This document shows positions 1 to 7,923 of a DNA stretch of 32,962 nt, one piece after another; position 1 is the stretch's first letter, and each line of letters begins with the position of its first letter. Both the position numbers and the translations under genes were made by a program. The notes beneath the pieces were generated by a model that saw only the letters and a list, made by a program, of their open reading frames with translations, was not told the origin of the DNA and ran no database searches. The DNA comes from an uncultured Collinsella sp. (GTDB lineage Bacteria; Actinomycetota; Coriobacteriia; Coriobacteriales; Coriobacteriaceae): positions 1-32,962 of the forward strand of contig UQIV01000026.1 in the NCBI GenBank assembly GCA_900541205.1, read 5' to 3'.

Positions 1-102
1 GAGCTAGTTCCGCGTTGCGCTAGCTGCGGAAACGCGGGGTCCGTTCAGGCTGTTGCGTTGAGATTGAAAATCAACCATCCCATCCCATCCACATGGCGCC
101 AT
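1..102. other. Left-edge non-coding segment with overlapping inverted repeats
   Basis: No gene is supported here. The first 40 bases can fold in competing ways: CCGCGTT (10-16) pairs with AACGCGG (31-37), TTCCGC (8-13) pairs with GCGGAA (26-31), and GCTAG (3-7) pairs with CTAGC (20-24). A short GTTGA/TCAAC inverted repeat lies around 57-75. These could be the remains of a terminator for a gene outside the window. I see no tRNA or coding signal. Confidence 0.3.
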
Positions 103-131
103 TTGAAAGCCGTCCGATCTCATGCTATAAA
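103..131 (+). promoter_or_regulatory. Promoter of small RNA copy 1
   Basis: TTGAAA (103-108), a 17-base spacer and TATAAA (126-131) form a good sigma-70-type promoter. Transcription would start near 138, exactly where the first RNA helix begins. The same boxes recur at 336-365 in front of copy 2. Confidence 0.6.
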
Positions 132-137
132 GAAATC

Positions 138-193
138 GGTACCCTCGAATAAAGGGACCTCCAAGAGCCGGGGGATGTCCCCCGGCATTTTTT
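138..193 (+). ncRNA. Candidate small RNA, copy 1 (DUF3800-associated)
   Basis: A self-contained RNA gene of about 56 nt. Helix 1 is GGT-CCCT (138-145, A141 bulged) paired with AGGG-ACC (153-159). It is followed by the linker ACCTCCAAGA (157-166), then a terminator hairpin, GCCGGGGG (167-174) with CCCCCGGC (179-186), and a T-run. Copy 2 keeps the layout while the helix and loop bases differ, which points to selection on structure. The linker carries CCTCCA (158-163), complementary to the TGGAGG ribosome site of the DUF3800 gene at 437-442. Structured RNA motifs upstream of DUF3800 genes have been described by comparative genomics; membership of one of those motifs is my inference. Confidence 0.6.
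167..193 (+). terminator. Intrinsic terminator of small RNA copy 1
   Basis: Perfect 8-bp GC stem (167-174 with 179-186), loop ATGT, followed by a six-T run at 188-193. It is a textbook rho-independent terminator. Confidence 0.8.
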
Positions 194-301
194 ATGCGAG
201 TCAAGACTAAATACTTCTCGGGAAAACGCCGGCCCATTGCGTCAGCAATTTACGAGCCGCTCTACCCACCTCTGGACTGCTAAGGACTTTTCGCAGGTAG
301 T
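194..301. other. Spacer between the two small-RNA copies
   Basis: About 110 bases with no credible reading frame. The stretch GGCCCATTGCGTCAGC after copy 1 faintly resembles GGCCCATCATGAGC after copy 2, so it may be a decayed second start region of the DUF3800 gene. This resemblance is weak. Confidence 0.25.
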
Positions 302-330
302 TTGACGAACATATGTTTGCTTATTATAAT
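302..330 (+). promoter_or_regulatory. Strong promoter upstream of small RNA copy 2
   Basis: TTGACG (302-307), a 17-base spacer and a consensus TATAAT (325-330). Its transcript, starting near 337, would run through small RNA copy 2 and its terminator before reaching the DUF3800 gene. Expression of that gene from here depends on read-through. Confidence 0.6.
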
Positions 331-335
331 ATTAC

Positions 336-365
336 TTGAAAGCACCCCTTATCTCATGGTATAAA
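336..365 (+). promoter_or_regulatory. Promoter of small RNA copy 2
   Basis: TTGAAA (336-341), an 18-base spacer and TATAAA (360-365), matching the promoter of copy 1. Predicted transcription start is near 372, at the first base of helix 1. Confidence 0.55.
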
Positions 366-371
366 GAATAC

Positions 372-429
372 GGTTCCCTCCAAAAGAGGGGCCTCCAAGA
401 GCCGGGGTCTTACCCCCGGCATTTTTTTT
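372..429 (+). ncRNA. Candidate small RNA, copy 2, with anti-Shine-Dalgarno linker
   Basis: Same layout as the copy at 138-193. Helix 1 is CCCTC (376-380) with GAGGG (386-390), loop CAAAA. Then come linker GCCTCCAAGA (391-400), terminator hairpin (401-420) and eight T. Bases 389-397 (GGGCCTCCA) are the exact reverse complement of 437-445 (TGGAGGCCC), the ribosome site of the DUF3800 gene. The RNA could therefore block translation in trans, or in cis on a read-through transcript. It lies 20 bases upstream of the DUF3800 start, so it is both a possible regulator and a leader. No homology search was possible. Confidence 0.65.
401..429 (+). terminator. Intrinsic terminator between small RNA 2 and the DUF3800 gene
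   Basis: GCCGGGG (401-407) pairs with CCCCGGC (414-420) and is followed by an eight-T run (422-429). Its position just before the DUF3800 ribosome site makes it an attenuator for that gene. Confidence 0.75.
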
Positions 430-448
430 GCAAAAATGGAGGCCCATC

Positions 449-1126
449 ATGAGCGAACTCTCCGTCTTTGTTGACGAATCTGGCGACCTCGGAGGCGTCT
501 CCAACTACTACCTCGTCACCCTCGTTTTTCACGATCAAAACGATGCAATCGTTGAACGCATTGACCGCTACGAGCGCGCCCTGTCGCAGTCCTCGCTTCC
601 CGATACGCCTTTTCATGCAGGACCCCTACTGAATGGAAACGGCGACTACAAAGATCTTCCCAAGGAGCAGCGAAGGCACATGTTGAGCGCATTTCGCGCG
701 TTCATTCAGCATCTCCCCATACGCTATCTCTGTCTGCAATACCGAATGAGCGAATTCGCCGGCAATCAAAACGGTCTCGCGGAGAGAATGAGGCGAGACC
801 TCACAGTTGAACTTTTCGACCATCTGGAATTCTTCCAGCGATACGACACCGTTAAGATTTACTACGACAACGGCCAACCGATTGTAACGGAGGTCATTCA
901 TTCTGCGCTTGAGTACGTTCTAGCAAGGGATGTCATCGTATACCGAGAAGCCACACCACGAGCCTACCGGCTATTCCAAGTTGCTGACTACATCTGTACG
1001 ATCGAGCTAACGGCTATCAAGTTTGACAGCAAGGAAGATACAAAGACTGATCGGCTATTTTTTGGAACCCGAAGGACGTTCAAAAAGGGATTTCTCTTAT
1101 ATCTCAGGAAGAAAAGGATGAACTGA
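449..1126 (+). CDS. DUF3800 domain protein
   Basis: A 225-aa protein opening with the family hallmark FVDESGDLG (residues 7-15). Other family features are an internal FHAG, a YYDNG segment after the middle, and LFQVADYI near the C-terminus, like the usual LQVADFI motif. DUF3800 proteins are predicted to have an RNase H-like fold and turn up in defence and mobile contexts; their activity is not established. I chose the ATG at 449, which has TGGAGG six bases upstream, over an earlier TTG inside the terminator T-run. Translation may be controlled by the two small RNAs upstream. It converges on the gene at 1134, with seven bases between the stop codons and no terminator. Length is typical for the family. 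A toxin role is inferred from the layout only. Confidence 0.85.
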   Translation: MSELSVFVDESGDLGGVSNYYLVTLVFHDQNDAIVERIDRYERALSQSSLPDTPFHAGPLLNGNGDYKDLPKEQRRHMLSAFRAFIQHLPIRYLCLQYRMSEFAGNQNGLAERMRRDLTVELFDHLEFFQRYDTVKIYYDNGQPIVTEVIHSALEYVLARDVIVYREATPRAYRLFQVADYICTIELTAIKFDSKEDTKTDRLFFGTRRTFKKGFLLYLRKKRMN

Positions 1127-1133
1127 CCCGGGG

Positions 1134-1346
1134 TCACCAGTCGTCAGACGCTCCGCAGTCGTCATCGACGGCAAAGTCGCGGAGGTCGAGGCCTTCGCGT
1201 TCGGCTCGGGCTAGCAGCTCTTGGGGCGACTCATCCTCGATATCCATCACGTCGAGCATGGCAGCCGGAAAGCCCACGCCGGCCGCACTCCCCGCACGGT
1301 CGAGCAGGCTCTCGCGCAGCTGGTCTACATCAACTTCGATCTTCAT
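1134..1346 (-). CDS. Small acidic protein, last gene of the BREX-linked cluster
   Basis: 70 aa, starting MKIEVDVDQLRESL at the ATG at 1346, with AGGAGG about eight bases upstream. It is strongly acidic at the C-terminus (DDDCGASDDW). I recall similar short proteins (MKIDVxxLR...GFPAAMLD...) from mobile elements of gut bacteria, but cannot name a family. It follows the 229-aa gene by 28 bases on the same strand, so it is probably cotranscribed. An in-frame start further upstream would overlap that gene and lacks support. Function unknown. A small acidic partner or antitoxin for the neighbouring proteins is possible but speculative. Confidence 0.65.
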   Translation of the reverse strand: MKIEVDVDQLRESLLDRAGSAAGVGFPAAMLDVMDIEDESPQELLARAEREGLDLRDFAVDDDCGASDDW

Positions 1347-1374
1347 GGCGCAGCCTCCTATCGAGCCAAGCCCC

Positions 1375-2064
1375 CTACTCACTAGCACCGAGCGCGTCCA
1401 CAGCAGCAACAAAAGCCGCAACCTGCTTGTCGTCCATCTGCGTGGCCAGGCGCCCCACTGGCTCGTCGTAGGCAAACTGTACCTTATCGATAAAGCAATC
1501 CCAAGCACGCTCATCCACGCGCACGGCGGCCTCGCAATACTGGCTGAGCTTTTTGAGTCCATACCAAAACGCATTCACATGACGCGCGGGATCCTCATCC
1601 AGCACGCCATCGTAACGGCGTCCGTTAAACTCCTGCATGCGCGCCACGGCAACCTCGAGCGTGTCGCCGCCATCAGTCGAAGCCTCATCCACAAGCTCGG
1701 GAATCGGAACCTCACGCCGAACATCGTGCCTGGTAGCGCCGTCGTACTCGCCCACTAGCACGTCTTCGTCAAGCCGAGAGTCATAGTCGAAATAGCTCGA
1801 GCCCCTGCAAATCCCATGCGGCGAGCCAGAGCCAAACGCACAGAACAACCCGCCGTCGGCAACAACACGACGGTAGGTCTCAAACGACTTCTTAACCTGA
1901 TCGAGCAACTCGGAAAGCTCCCCGGCATCACACGCCGTCTCGCACGCAACGCACGCAGACTCGGGCAGCAATACCGGCTCCACCGTGCTCCCCGCAACGC
2001 GAGCGGCGCGCTCGGCCCGATACGCCTGCGCCGCCAAGCGCGCTCGCTGCGCAGCGCCGCGCAC
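1375..2064 (-). CDS. Hypothetical protein, BREX-linked
   Basis: 229 aa from a GTG at 2064, nine bases after the stop of the preceding gene. There is no clear Shine-Dalgarno, so translational coupling is likely. The N-terminal 30 residues are Arg/Ala-rich. A cysteine cluster CVACETAC (about residues 37-44) could bind metal. The middle has GLFCAFGSGSPHGICRGSSY and an acidic stretch. The C-terminal part looks helical. No membrane segment or signal peptide is seen, and I do not recognise a family. Its position between the 221-aa and 70-aa genes, downstream of brxL, suggests a three-gene accessory unit carried with the BREX operon. Confidence 0.7.
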   Translation of the reverse strand: MRGAAQRARLAAQAYRAERAARVAGSTVEPVLLPESACVACETACDAGELSELLDQVKKSFETYRRVVADGGLFCAFGSGSPHGICRGSSYFDYDSRLDEDVLVGEYDGATRHDVRREVPIPELVDEASTDGGDTLEVAVARMQEFNGRRYDGVLDEDPARHVNAFWYGLKKLSQYCEAAVRVDERAWDCFIDKVQFAYDEPVGRLATQMDDKQVAAFVAAVDALGASE

Positions 2065-2073
2065 GTTGGTAAG

Positions 2074-2739
2074 TTAACGCTCCAACGCCACGTCACCAGC
2101 AACATCGTCAGCAGCATCGCTCGCAAACCCGCCGGCGCCCTGCGACCCTGTCGCACTCAGCTCGGACTCAAACGTCGCCGTGATCATACCCGCAAGGTCC
2201 GTCGCATCGGCGGCACAACGCAACTGCTCCAGCTGCGTGCACAGCAGATCGGCATCCAGGGGCACGGCATCCACAACGCGCACGTCACTCAGGCGTGCCG
2301 CATCCCGCAACACCAAGGCCCCCGCAGCATCGTACGCCGCACGCACTCTGTCCGCCGTATTAGCCCGCAGCTTTACCTCGATAAACGAAAGCGTCTGCTC
2401 CAGGCGCGTCAGCAGCTCGGCCTTGTCCTCCATGCGCAAAAAGGCAGCATAGCGCCGCTCCATCTGCAGCGGACCCGCAACGCCCGCCTGCTTACGAGCG
2501 CGCGCAAGGGCCGCACCCTCAACACGGCGCACGTACGTATCAACAGCCCGCACGGCAGACTCGCGCGCAGCGCGCTCGACGGTCTCGACGCCCCTAAGCA
2601 CGCCCAGCAGCTCGCGAGAGCGCGTCTTGCGCACCAGCTCCCCGCAATCGTACTGCTCAAGCGCCGTCTGACGCCTGGCCACCGACTCAAAGCCAAACAG
2701 CTCGTCGAGCAACTCGCCAACGCAACGCTCGTCCGCCAT
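2074..2739 (-). CDS. Hypothetical helical protein, BREX-linked
   Basis: 221 aa from the ATG at 2739, with AAGGAGG seven bases upstream, which fixes the start. The sequence is almost wholly helix-forming and rich in Arg, Ala, Glu and Leu, with heptad-like spacing around residues 85-150 (for example LLTRLEQTLSFIEVKL). The last 25 residues are acidic and low-complexity. There are no membrane segments and no catalytic motif I can identify. It lies 74 bases downstream of brxL on the same strand. The next gene starts nine bases after its stop, so the two are probably translated together and may form a complex. Function unknown. Confidence 0.75.
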   Translation of the reverse strand: MADERCVGELLDELFGFESVARRQTALEQYDCGELVRKTRSRELLGVLRGVETVERAARESAVRAVDTYVRRVEGAALARARKQAGVAGPLQMERRYAAFLRMEDKAELLTRLEQTLSFIEVKLRANTADRVRAAYDAAGALVLRDAARLSDVRVVDAVPLDADLLCTQLEQLRCAADATDLAGMITATFESELSATGSQGAGGFASDAADDVAGDVALER

Positions 2740-2813
2740 GGCAAGGCCTCCTTACCCGAACACGCCAACACGCTCGCGGGCCCACGCGTACGCAAGCCCG
2801 CACGCCCGCACCC

Positions 2814-5180
2814 CTACAGATCCAGAGCCTTCTTCGCGGCGTCGACCGGGTCGCCATCCATGTAGAACACCGGGCTCAGTCCCGAGATAATCTCGGACGA
2901 AACACTCTGTAGGCCCGCGATGGCGCTCAGCGGCAAAATCACGCGCTTGGCACCGGCGTTTTTGGCCACACGCATAATGTCCTCGAGCCCGCGTATCTCG
3001 TCCATGGAACCCGACATGCGCAAGATTCCCGGAATCGCCAGCGCGGGCATCACCGGGCGGTTGCACGCCGCGGAGCACAGGCCCACAAACTCGGCGAGCG
3101 AAACTTCCTCGGACAGGCCCTTGCTCTGCAGGTCGTTGTAGAACAGCAGATAATCCTTGGAGCCAATGTGCATACCCGGCGCCACGCGGTTCGCCAGGTT
3201 CACAAAGTTGTCGAACGCGGCCTCCAGCGTATCGCGCACCGGCTTGTTAAAGGCCACGCCCTCGTGCTTAAACTTGCACTCGCCGGCAACGGCCTTGTTC
3301 TCCAGCTTATACACGGCAACCTCGCCGCCCTGCGACCTGCCCACGCCAAACACGTGGCCGGACAGCAGCGGCCCGTCGGGAATCAGCGTGTCCTCGCTCT
3401 GCTCGGGCACGCGCACCACGTGCACGTCCTGCGGGTTGTCGGCATCCATATAGCCCAGGTTGACGTCGATAAACTCAACGCCCGCCATAATCTTGAGCTG
3501 CTCCTTTACGCGGCGACGGCCCTCGATGGCGTAGTCCAGCAGCCAGCGCACATCGTCCTTGTCCATGGCCTCGTCGGGGAACAGCAGCTTTGCAAGGCCG
3601 CTAAAGGTCTTGCGCACGGCGATCTCGTCACGTTTGTTAAAGTCGCTGTTAAAGCGGAAGTAACGGTCGATATGGTGCGTAAAGTCCTTGCGGCGCATCT
3701 CCTTGCAAAACTCCGACAGGCAGTCGGTGATCAGGCCATAATGCCCGGTCAGCAGGCTCGAGCGCATCTTGGGAATCTCCCAGCCCGGCAGGTAGTAATG
3801 GATACGGTCGAAGAAGGCCGAATCGTTGTTGAACTCCGGCGGGAACGGGTCAAACAGGTGCGTGGTCTTAAGGACGTTTTGCACGGTGTCGTTGATGTTG
3901 CCCTCAAAGACCATGGAGGCATCGGCGTTAATCTGGTCGCGGCCACGCGCGTAGCTGCCGCTGGCCATGTAGTCCTTCATGATCTGCACGGCGTTGGTGT
4001 CCTTAAAGCGCATGCCGGCGACCTCGTCGAACGTCGCGCAATCCCAATGGCCCACCAAGCCCACGCGATCGGCGCGCATGGAGTTCATGCGGCCGAACAG
4101 GTTGGCCGTGGTGGTCTGGCCGCCCGAAAGCAAGATGGCGTAAGGCGAGACCTCTTTGTAGATATGGCTCTTGCCGGTACCGCGGGGACCAAGCTCGCAC
4201 AGATTGTAGTTGCGCTCGATCAGCGGCACCATGCGCTCAATAAAGTGCAGGCGCTCCTTCTCCGAAAGCTCGCTGGGCTCATAGCCGGCAGAGCGCAGCA
4301 GCATGTTGAGCCACTCGTCGCGCGAGAAATACTGACGCTCCTCGATCATGGCGTCCAGGTCCAGGTTGGGCATCTGGATGGGCGTGAGCGACGCCACGCT
4401 AAACGGAGAGTCCTCGGGCCCGCGCTTTTTGCGCTTGGCCTTGGAGCGGCGCGGCGCATCGTCGCCAAAGACTTCCATGCCAAACTCGTCTTCCTCTTCC
4501 ATGGGACGACGATACTCGATGCTCATAATGCACCAAATACCACCCTGGAGAATCTTGGAATAGTCGCGCACGTACTCGGCAGGCATCACAAACGGCTCAA
4601 TGGTCAGGTTGGCAAACGACGCCACGTAGATGTCTTTGTACTCGTCGAGCTTGGCCGTCACCTTATCGATGATGGTAAAGCGACCCAGCTCGCGAATCTT
4701 GGACTTAATGCGCTCGGACTCGTCGGGACGCACGTAGTTATCGGTGAGGATCTTGCGGATGCGCCCCAGGCCCTCCGCCACGGCATCCTCGTCGTCGGTT
4801 GAGCAGTACATACCCAGCAGGTACTCCAGCACAAAGGTGGGCACGTTGGCGCCGCGCTTCATAAGGGCCGTCAGGTCCTTGCGCACGATCTTGCCAGCAA
4901 AGTGCTCAAGCAGCTTGCCGTCCAACCCATCCATGTCGTAGCCGTCGTCCTCGGGAGCCTCGGCCACAGCCTGATCATAACCGTCGGTCGAGAATTCGTC
5001 CTCGGCGTTCACCGCAGCCTCAACGGGCGCGGCAGCAACCGGCTCCGGGGCAGGCGCAACAGCCTCAGTCGCCGGGGCCTCCGCAGCAGGCGCGGCCTCC
5101 GCAAGCACCACACCCTCCACCGGCACATCCAAATCAATCGAGGGAACTTCCCACAGATCGTCGTCATGGCTATCAAACAT
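2814..5180 (-). CDS. brxL: BrxL, BREX Lon-like AAA+ ATPase
   Basis: 788 aa. BrxL proteins are DNA-associated AAA+ ATPases with a Lon-protease-like C-terminal domain, required for defence in type 1 BREX. Visible here: Walker A GPRGTGKS (about 331-338) followed by the BrxL-typical SGGQTTTANLFGRMN; WDCATFDEVAG as the Walker B region; and a C-terminal Lon-like fold ending GLEDIMRVAKNAGAKRVILP. By eye, the position of Lon's catalytic lysine (GGLK in Lon) is GLE here, so peptidase activity is unlikely. The first 80 or so residues are an Ala/Pro/Glu-rich acidic extension not usual in the family. The ATG at 5180 has AGGAG eight bases upstream. That site overlaps the pglZ stop, implying coupling; an upstream GTG at 5189 is less likely. 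Confidence 0.93.
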   Translation of the reverse strand: MFDSHDDDLWEVPSIDLDVPVEGVVLAEAAPAAEAPATEAVAPAPEPVAAAPVEAAVNAEDEFSTDGYDQAVAEAPEDDGYDMDGLDGKLLEHFAGKIVRKDLTALMKRGANVPTFVLEYLLGMYCSTDDEDAVAEGLGRIRKILTDNYVRPDESERIKSKIRELGRFTIIDKVTAKLDEYKDIYVASFANLTIEPFVMPAEYVRDYSKILQGGIWCIMSIEYRRPMEEEDEFGMEVFGDDAPRRSKAKRKKRGPEDSPFSVASLTPIQMPNLDLDAMIEERQYFSRDEWLNMLLRSAGYEPSELSEKERLHFIERMVPLIERNYNLCELGPRGTGKSHIYKEVSPYAILLSGGQTTTANLFGRMNSMRADRVGLVGHWDCATFDEVAGMRFKDTNAVQIMKDYMASGSYARGRDQINADASMVFEGNINDTVQNVLKTTHLFDPFPPEFNNDSAFFDRIHYYLPGWEIPKMRSSLLTGHYGLITDCLSEFCKEMRRKDFTHHIDRYFRFNSDFNKRDEIAVRKTFSGLAKLLFPDEAMDKDDVRWLLDYAIEGRRRVKEQLKIMAGVEFIDVNLGYMDADNPQDVHVVRVPEQSEDTLIPDGPLLSGHVFGVGRSQGGEVAVYKLENKAVAGECKFKHEGVAFNKPVRDTLEAAFDNFVNLANRVAPGMHIGSKDYLLFYNDLQSKGLSEEVSLAEFVGLCSAACNRPVMPALAIPGILRMSGSMDEIRGLEDIMRVAKNAGAKRVILPLSAIAGLQSVSSEIISGLSPVFYMDGDPVDAAKKALDL

Positions 5181-5191
5181 AGGGCACACTC

Positions 5192-7900
5192 CTAAAAACC
5201 AAAATCAGCAACAGGGGCAAACGAAACAGCGATGGTATACGTCTCGCGCCAAACGATCTTGCCCGTTTCGCGCTCGCGGCAGACCAGATAGTACGGACCC
5301 TTGGCCGAGAATCCATCCGCTGCACGCAGCGCAAACTTGGCATGCACCACGCGCTCCTGCGAGTTAGCAGAAGTCTTGTTGGCATGCGCCTTGACTGTAT
5401 CGCTCACCTCGTTGCCGCTTGCGTCGGTAAATACCAGCTCATACTCGCACGGCAAGACCTTGCCTTGGGCGGGTTCTTCTTGGATCAAGTTGACCGAGAA
5501 GAGCGAGTTGGTCACTCGGCGTCCCTCGCTTAGCACGCGCAGCGTCGCCACGCGCGTATCGACAAAGTCCTTGGAACCCGAGCGCGCACGCCAAAATCCG
5601 ATAACGGGCACGCAGAGCTCCTGCAGGCTCATGCCGCCGTGGACGTAGTTGTTAGTGCCGCCGGGACGCTTGAAGTGCACGTTCTCGCGCGGGGCAAATC
5701 CCTCAAAACCGGCACCTAAACGTCCCATACCAACATTAACAAACACCCCGCATGCCTCTTCCGAAAGCTTGGCCGCGGCCTCGTTGGGCACCACCAGATG
5801 ACGCTTGCCGTGCATGACAGGAGCGTCAAGGAAGGGAAGGTCTGGCTTGCCGAGCATCTGGCACTCGTTGAGCTCACGACGCGTGTAGATGAAGCCGTGA
5901 TCCGCCGTCATAACAACACGCGCGCCCGGGGCGTCGGTGCACACGCGGCGCGCCAACGCGGCAAGTTCCTCCACGGTGTCCGCGCAGGCATCGAAAACGT
6001 CATCCTGCGTAGCTGCCTTCTCGCCCGTGGCATCGATCTTGTTGTGGTAGAGATAAACGAGCCTGGAGTCTTTGAGCAGCGCTTTGCGCTCGGTTCCCGC
6101 CATGTTGAGGTATGCACTCGAGCGCAAAGCGCGGGCCGTGGGCTCAACGTGGGTAAGTACGGCCTCGCGCTGCGGAGTCGTCGCAGTGGGCATGCCGTCA
6201 GCCAACACAAACGCGCCATCCTCTGCAAGCTCAAGCACCTGGTGCGGCAGCAGCGCAGGCATGCCCACCTCGGTAATGGAGGGAAAGACCGCCTGCATGC
6301 TAGAGACCTTGACGTTGCCGCCGCGTTCGCGCTCGAGCAGCGCCGCAACGTCGCGGGCAACCTCATAGCGCAGCGCATCGCTCACGATAACGACCGTTGT
6401 TTTGGCAGAACCCACAAAGGCGGGCAGCACATGCCAGTAAAACTCATCCTGCCGTGCGGGACCATCGATGTAGCCGCAATCGGCCCACTCCCCTTGCGCA
6501 GCAGCCGCCCAGCAGGCATTGGCATCCGCCAAGAACCAGTTGCTGTAGAGATTCTCCGCCCAGTCCGCCACGGCGCGGGCAGGTTCCTCGAGCGCATCGC
6601 ACTCGACGGAGCGTGCCCGCAGATACGCGGTGCACATATGGCGATAGGCAGCGTCCATGGCATACCATTCGGACGTATAGGCATCCCACACCTGCTGGGA
6701 CTGCGCCAGATGGAACCCGCCCGCGTGCGTCTGCCTAAACGCGCACATATCGGCCACAGCGGCAAGCAAGCCAAAGTAGCTCTCGACACGGCGGTACCAG
6801 CTTAGGTCGCAGCGACGCGCCACAAAGGCGCGTGCGTCCTCAACACGGTCTGCACCCTGGGCAAACGAGCTGAACAACTGCGAGAGCACAGCCTCATTGA
6901 CGCACGGGAACACATCAAGCGAGGCCAGCGCATCGATCGGCAGAGCCTCAAACCGCACAAAGAGCCCGCGGGCATCCTCCACCAAACGACAGATCTCAAA
7001 TAGGTCCTCGCTCGACGCCTGGGTATCGGCGGCCTGGTCCCAAGTGCGCACCGCCTCAAGGCAATAGGGGCCGTAGGCGGGAGCCACATAGCTTTCGAGC
7101 CCCTTGAGCGCTCCCTCGGGAAGCGCGGTTGATGCCGCCGTAAGGAGCACATGGGATGCAAGCATAAGCAATGAGTCACGCTCGTAAAGCGGCCCATCAA
7201 ACCCATAGCGACGCACAATGAAGGCAGAGAGCACATCGCGCACGCAGTACTTGTCCGCCAACTCAGCCAGCGCCTCGGGACCCTCGTGCAGCAGCATGGT
7301 CATACAGCCACGCAGCACAAACGCGGGGCGCGCGTCACCAGGCTCTTTACCGCCAAAAATCACCGTAAGGATGCCGAGTTCGATATCGGATGCGCCCGAG
7401 GCATGCGGAACACACGCGGAAAACTTAGCGCAGCGGGTCTTGGCATCAAAGAACGTCTTATGCTCGCGCAGGCTCTCGCGCACGGCGTCGATATTCTCGA
7501 TGCCCAGCTGATCGGCCAAAAGCGAAAGATAGTCAGCCTGGAACTGATCGGCATACAGCTCAACATCGGCAAGCCAATCACCCTCAAGCCTGCCGCGCGG
7601 GCAGCGGCGATACAGCAAGATATCGCTCGCAAGGTCATCGCGGTTGATGAGCTTCTTGACGGCAAACATACGGCCCTCGCAGGCCTCAACAAAGCGCACC
7701 GGGCGCTCAAAGTCACCGTGAGCAGGCATTACGCCGGCATCGGCCCCCACGCCGTCGAAACCCTCGGCAGCCAATCGCTCAAACTCAGGAGCAAACTCGC
7801 CGTCCGCATCGTGCCAAACCACAACACGGCGCGGCGCGCATGAGGACAACGGCTGCAAAAATCGCAGCTTGAGCTGTTCTTCTACATCGATCTTGGGCAT
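5192..7900 (-). CDS. pglZ: PglZ, BREX alkaline-phosphatase-superfamily protein
   Basis: 902 aa, full length for the type A PglZ of BREX-1. PglZ is an essential BREX component of the alkaline phosphatase superfamily, with metal-dependent nuclease or phosphatase activity reported for relatives. Seen here: VVVWHDADGEF (26-36) in the N-terminal domain; the catalytic-domain start VVIVSDALRYEVARD (503-517), which includes the conserved SDALRYE; and the metal-binding TADHGF (665-670). The ATG at 7900 follows an AAGGA ribosome site, 23 bases after the PglX C-terminal gene. The stop TAG is part of the brxL ribosome site. No frameshift or missing motif seen. Confidence 0.95.
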   Translation of the reverse strand: MPKIDVEEQLKLRFLQPLSSCAPRRVVVWHDADGEFAPEFERLAAEGFDGVGADAGVMPAHGDFERPVRFVEACEGRMFAVKKLINRDDLASDILLYRRCPRGRLEGDWLADVELYADQFQADYLSLLADQLGIENIDAVRESLREHKTFFDAKTRCAKFSACVPHASGASDIELGILTVIFGGKEPGDARPAFVLRGCMTMLLHEGPEALAELADKYCVRDVLSAFIVRRYGFDGPLYERDSLLMLASHVLLTAASTALPEGALKGLESYVAPAYGPYCLEAVRTWDQAADTQASSEDLFEICRLVEDARGLFVRFEALPIDALASLDVFPCVNEAVLSQLFSSFAQGADRVEDARAFVARRCDLSWYRRVESYFGLLAAVADMCAFRQTHAGGFHLAQSQQVWDAYTSEWYAMDAAYRHMCTAYLRARSVECDALEEPARAVADWAENLYSNWFLADANACWAAAAQGEWADCGYIDGPARQDEFYWHVLPAFVGSAKTTVVIVSDALRYEVARDVAALLERERGGNVKVSSMQAVFPSITEVGMPALLPHQVLELAEDGAFVLADGMPTATTPQREAVLTHVEPTARALRSSAYLNMAGTERKALLKDSRLVYLYHNKIDATGEKAATQDDVFDACADTVEELAALARRVCTDAPGARVVMTADHGFIYTRRELNECQMLGKPDLPFLDAPVMHGKRHLVVPNEAAAKLSEEACGVFVNVGMGRLGAGFEGFAPRENVHFKRPGGTNNYVHGGMSLQELCVPVIGFWRARSGSKDFVDTRVATLRVLSEGRRVTNSLFSVNLIQEEPAQGKVLPCEYELVFTDASGNEVSDTVKAHANKTSANSQERVVHAKFALRAADGFSAKGPYYLVCRERETGKIVWRETYTIAVSFAPVADFGF

Positions 7901-7923
7901 GAATATCCTTACCGTATCTGCAG

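Larger units (their letters stand above)
103..429 (+). repeat. Tandem imperfect repeat (small-RNA gene duplicated)
   Basis: Units 103-193 and 336-429 share TTGAAAGC, ATCTCATG, TATAAAGAA, CGGT, CCTCCAAGAGCCGGGG and CCCCCGGCATTTTTT in the same order. The duplicated unit is promoter plus RNA plus terminator, not just the hairpin. Confidence 0.75.

Noticed and set aside
1..80. tRNA or attachment site at the left edge
   Set aside because: Inverted repeats are present but there is no cloverleaf, CCA end or integrase.
3168..4802. Long plus-strand open frame (544 codons) opposite brxL
   Set aside because: High-GC shadow of the minus-strand gene; low-complexity His/Val/Ala-rich translation, no ribosome site, no recognisable motif.
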